A stretch of 64,000 bases of DNA from Ascidia mentula. Lineage: Eukaryota; Chordata; Ascidiacea; Phlebobranchia; Ascidiidae. The notes beneath the pieces were generated by a model, which was not told where the DNA came from, did not search any database, and saw only the letters and a list, made by a program, of their open reading frames with translations. Numbering within the stretch: position 1 is the stretch's first letter; the number at the start of each line of letters is the position of its first letter. The stretch lies in contig OX387200.1 of NCBI GenBank assembly GCA_947561715.1, positions 17,796,501 to 17,860,500 on the forward strand, read 5' to 3'. Both the position numbers and the translations under genes were made by a program. Shown one piece after another: positions 60,971 to 64,000 of the stretch.

Positions 60971-63967
60971 CTAGTCCGGCTCGTGCAATAGCGATGACAT
61001 GACTGTCTCGTACTGCTGGCAAAGATTCGTCGGTAATTCGATCATCGGGTTCACGCCGAATGACTTGGAGGCCGGACTTACATCCAAAAACTCGGTCAGC
61101 ACGTTGGATAGTTGCTCTCGCGACAGAACTGAAAGAAATAGATTATCTGGTTACGTCAATTCCCACACTGAATATATCACGCATATAGTTGGTAAAATTG
61201 TAAATTTAGGCTCAAATCCAAAATATATGGTGCCGACAAAAGGCGAAACTGTATCCAAAGTCGATGGTTTTAGTCAAAGCAGATATAAAACTGGGGCTGG
61301 GAACTAAAGCCCGCAACAGTGCATGTTCTGTTTATTTGAATGCAGGGTTGCAGATATCTTATAACCTAACCTATATGAGCGATTCTCCAGCAGTTAGTCG
61401 TTTCCGACTTTTCGTCGAGTACTAGTTTTAAACAAAACTGGGCGGGTCGCAGGCGAGGTGAATTTTTCCATGTGTAGCACGTTTGAGAACCACTGATATA
61501 TCACCAGCTACACAGTATTGTCAGGTTTTCGGGTTTGTCACCTACCAACGTTGCGTTCAAGCAGGGAGCACCAGTCATCGCGAATACCGTCAGCCAGCTG
61601 CAAGTCGTTGGCCGTTCCTCCTCCCTTTTCCTGGTCAAGTAATGTCGCTATACAGGGAATGAGCTGGTTTCTCATCAGCTGGATGCCTGTCAAAGCATCT
61701 TCTTTATTCGAGGACTGAAGCTGTCGCATAGCGTTCTCGTTCACTCTCTGAAAGTGCAAAAAATTCATGGTAAACCAACAAGGTATGCGTCTCAGAATCG
61801 TTCCGTTTTTCTGGCATTTGCAAGTAGTGTTGGTCAGTAGAACCACCTGATCTAGAAGTGTTTCTTAATGTTTTTGCATTTGCAGACTGGTAAAATTTCA
61901 AACAACTTTTACGGCCAGTTATATTGTTAATCTACACTACAATGCAATAAACAAAACATATTGAAAGTGCAAAAAACAAACAAAGGATATATTTTGGGGG
62001 CCGCTGAAAAAATGAACGCGCGGCTAAGAAATTACTGCTCTAAAACCTTAAGGGCATGAATTTTACACAGCGCATATCCTTGAGACCTGCTCCACAGCAT
62101 AACTTAAACGATTAAATACAGCTCACTGATATGGATCAAGTCAGTTGTTCCAGTTTGAATAAAAACGTTTGACCTGTTTTCGTCACCAACCTGCACGCAT
62201 GTCCTGCAGTATCTCCCCACGAATTTCGAGTCGACGCCCATGCCTGTGTCTCCGTCCCGCACCAAGTCCGTATTGTGTCGATGAACCGCGACGAAATGCA
62301 TCGCAGCCTCAAAAAACTTACGGTTGTGGAAGAGGGAAAGACCCTGCAGCATGTGGCACGTCGCCACGCAGAAGGCGTGATATTTTTTCTTCCACTCCTG
62401 CAAACGACCGATGGAGTTTTTTTAGGAGGTGCTTCCGGATAAAGTAAATGTTACGTAGTTCATTACGATCGGGTGAACAGATTAAATCCGGGGGGTTGGG
62501 GACCTTATGGGCGTCGCAGGACAAATTTTATGTGTCTGACAGGGTAAAAGAATGCCACATAAAATGCTATTTTATAAAAATACGCCTCCAGACATGTATG
62601 CTGAGTCACACTTTCGGTGCGTGAAATTTTTCAGTTGTTTCATTACAATATCTGAAATTAAATGACTGACAGACACGAAGAGTCACAGGAGAATAACAAG
62701 GAGTCGCGTGCAAAAAAGTCTAGTTGACTTCAATAGAACTTATAACACCATTTAAAGTTTTAGTTTGCGTCAAATCAACAAGTCATTGACATTGTTGGAA
62801 ACCTACCTCGACTTCGTTAGGTTGGTCATCCGTCAGGTCCAGAGAATTCATCTTCTCCACCGCGCACCGCATGATGTCGCGCGAGCGCCGATCGTATCTC
62901 AGCCTGGAGTCGGTGAATTGCTCCAGAACACAACGTTCAATGACCTGTCAATTTAAATAAGACTGTTGGTTAAGTTGAAAGTAATGTTGCTATTAAGTCG
63001 GTCATATTGAGTATTGTGGAGCAGAGTGCATGTAAAAATGGTGTCCCAGTATTTGCGGGCAATGGGCCTCTATTTGCGAACTTGTTTTCTCTTGAAACCC
63101 TGTCTTTTGTTACATTAATAAGCGTTGAAGGAAATTTCGATTTATGTTTGCAAAGGATTTCAATAATTGAGTTTTATGTCATGTCGTCACAGCATGATCC
63201 CAGTTCAGCTTATAAAGTTCGTCAACTACATGCAACGAGAATCTTGTGTGACCAAAATTTAATTGTTACGGTAACACATGTGGACGTACGTTCTACCCTC
63301 AACAAATTAACCACCTCAAGACATGAACTTTACCACAAACCTTTTTAGTGGCGCCGTTTCGATAGAGATAAACGACGATGTTTTGCAGTCGGGGGTCGTT
63401 GATAAGAGTGTCCTGTTCCTTTGAAAGCTCCTGCAGCCTCAACATTTCCTCGCTGATTGCCTGCCAAAGCAGACGAAACTTTAAGAACACAATATTGACG
63501 TAACAAACTATGCGCACAAAGGTAGAAGCTATGACGTAGCGTCGCTATGATGGCTGCACACAAAAGGCGTTGGACTTATACCTGCGCCAAGGCGGCGTGG
63601 GGACCTTCAAAGTTGTAGGTGCTGCCTGTTTTCATAATAGCGAACATTGTAGCCTGGAAAACTGGGCAGTATATTGCCTGCGCGAGAGAAAATAGAAAAA
63701 AGAGAGACGTTGGAAGTAAAAAGAGAGAAATGGAAAAAAGGAAAGACAAAACACCTCGTCTTCAATGTCGTCATTGTTGACAATCTTTTGTCGTTTTGCT
63801 TGATTTTCAATCAGAGAAGAATCTACTTCTCGGTCTTTTAATATAAATTCGTCAGCTTTCTCGCTTATGGAGTCATCAACTTTGTCTGCGTCTCGTTCTT
63901 CTTCTGCTTCGGTAACTTCGGGTCTTTTCAAGGCATCAGTGTCTTCATTTCGAACCGTTTTAGGCTC
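60971..63967 (-). CDS. USP25/USP28-like ubiquitin hydrolase, C-terminal exons
   Basis: This is the C-terminal region of a USP25/USP28-type deubiquitinase; the catalytic Cys/His domain and N-terminal UIMs would lie beyond the window. Exons in transcript order: 63755-63967, 63582-63677, 63341-63460, 62807-62944, 62191-62397, 61546-61747, 60971-61128 (TAG). All are GT-AG; the first five have phase 0, and the sum is 377 aa. The first exon is acidic and charged, with a basic AKRQK patch. Homology to vertebrate USP25 rests on GPHAALAQAI, KKVIERCVLEQFTDSRL, EWKKKYHAF, IRDDWCSLL, LTEFLDVSP and the final LCQQYETVMSSL. This region forms the substrate-specificity and tetramer-related tail of the family. 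Large intervals at 61748-62190, 62398-62806 and 62945-63340 are introns in which I see nothing else. Confidence 0.82.
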
Positions 63968-64000
63968 CTAATGTTCACCACATGGATTTTTACCAGATGA

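Noticed and set aside
61518..61718. Plus-strand frames across 61500-63350
   Set aside because: They are antisense to well-supported USP25/28-like exons on the minus strand.

Overview
The window is nuclear DNA of an animal. The genes have many short exons with GT-AG introns, the DNA is AT-rich, and the products (SLC23 transporter, sarcosine oxidase, NXPE proteins, BAX, mitochondrial ribosomal protein mL40, a USP25/28 deubiquitinase) are metazoan. Compact introns and the gene set suggest an invertebrate deuterostome, perhaps an ascidian; that placement is inference, as no species-specific marker was seen. All exon coordinates were read by eye from splice signals, reading phase and remembered homologues. 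No search was run.

Layout. (1) 1-5395 and 11424-15600 are two copies of one block: the 3' exons of an SLC23 nucleobase/ascorbate transporter followed by a PIPOX-type sarcosine oxidase. In the first block the SLC23 3' exons look intact (its 5' exons lie upstream of the window), while PIPOX is a decayed remnant. A Penelope-like retroelement with a hammerhead-like ribozyme is inserted between them. (2) 5396-8468 is gene-poor and carries several CACGTG boxes. (3) 8565-13397 is a complete 13-exon SLC23 gene, and 14258-17446 a complete 8-exon PIPOX gene with two GC-AG introns and an altered flavin-attachment site. (4) 17600-57412 is the dominant feature: ten head-to-tail units of about 4 kb, each with one three-exon NXPE gene (signal anchor, neurexophilin-like domain, PC-esterase domain with GDS motif). 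Six copies look intact, one has lost its first ATG, and three carry frame-breaking lesions. Long near-identical tracts show recent unequal crossing-over or gene conversion, including a higher-order period of about 15.9 kb (four units). (5) 58439-59329 is a BAX homologue in one exon with a long disordered N-terminus. (6) 59784-60563 is MRPL40. (7) 60971-63967, minus strand, is the C-terminal part of a USP25/USP28 deubiquitinase whose 5' end lies beyond the window.

The single-copy genes are housekeeping or metabolic functions with no evident shared pathway. The NXPE array is the region with real evolutionary activity, and the best candidate here for an unusual system: a lineage-expanded, homogenised cluster of putative Golgi or secreted acyl-transfer/esterase proteins.
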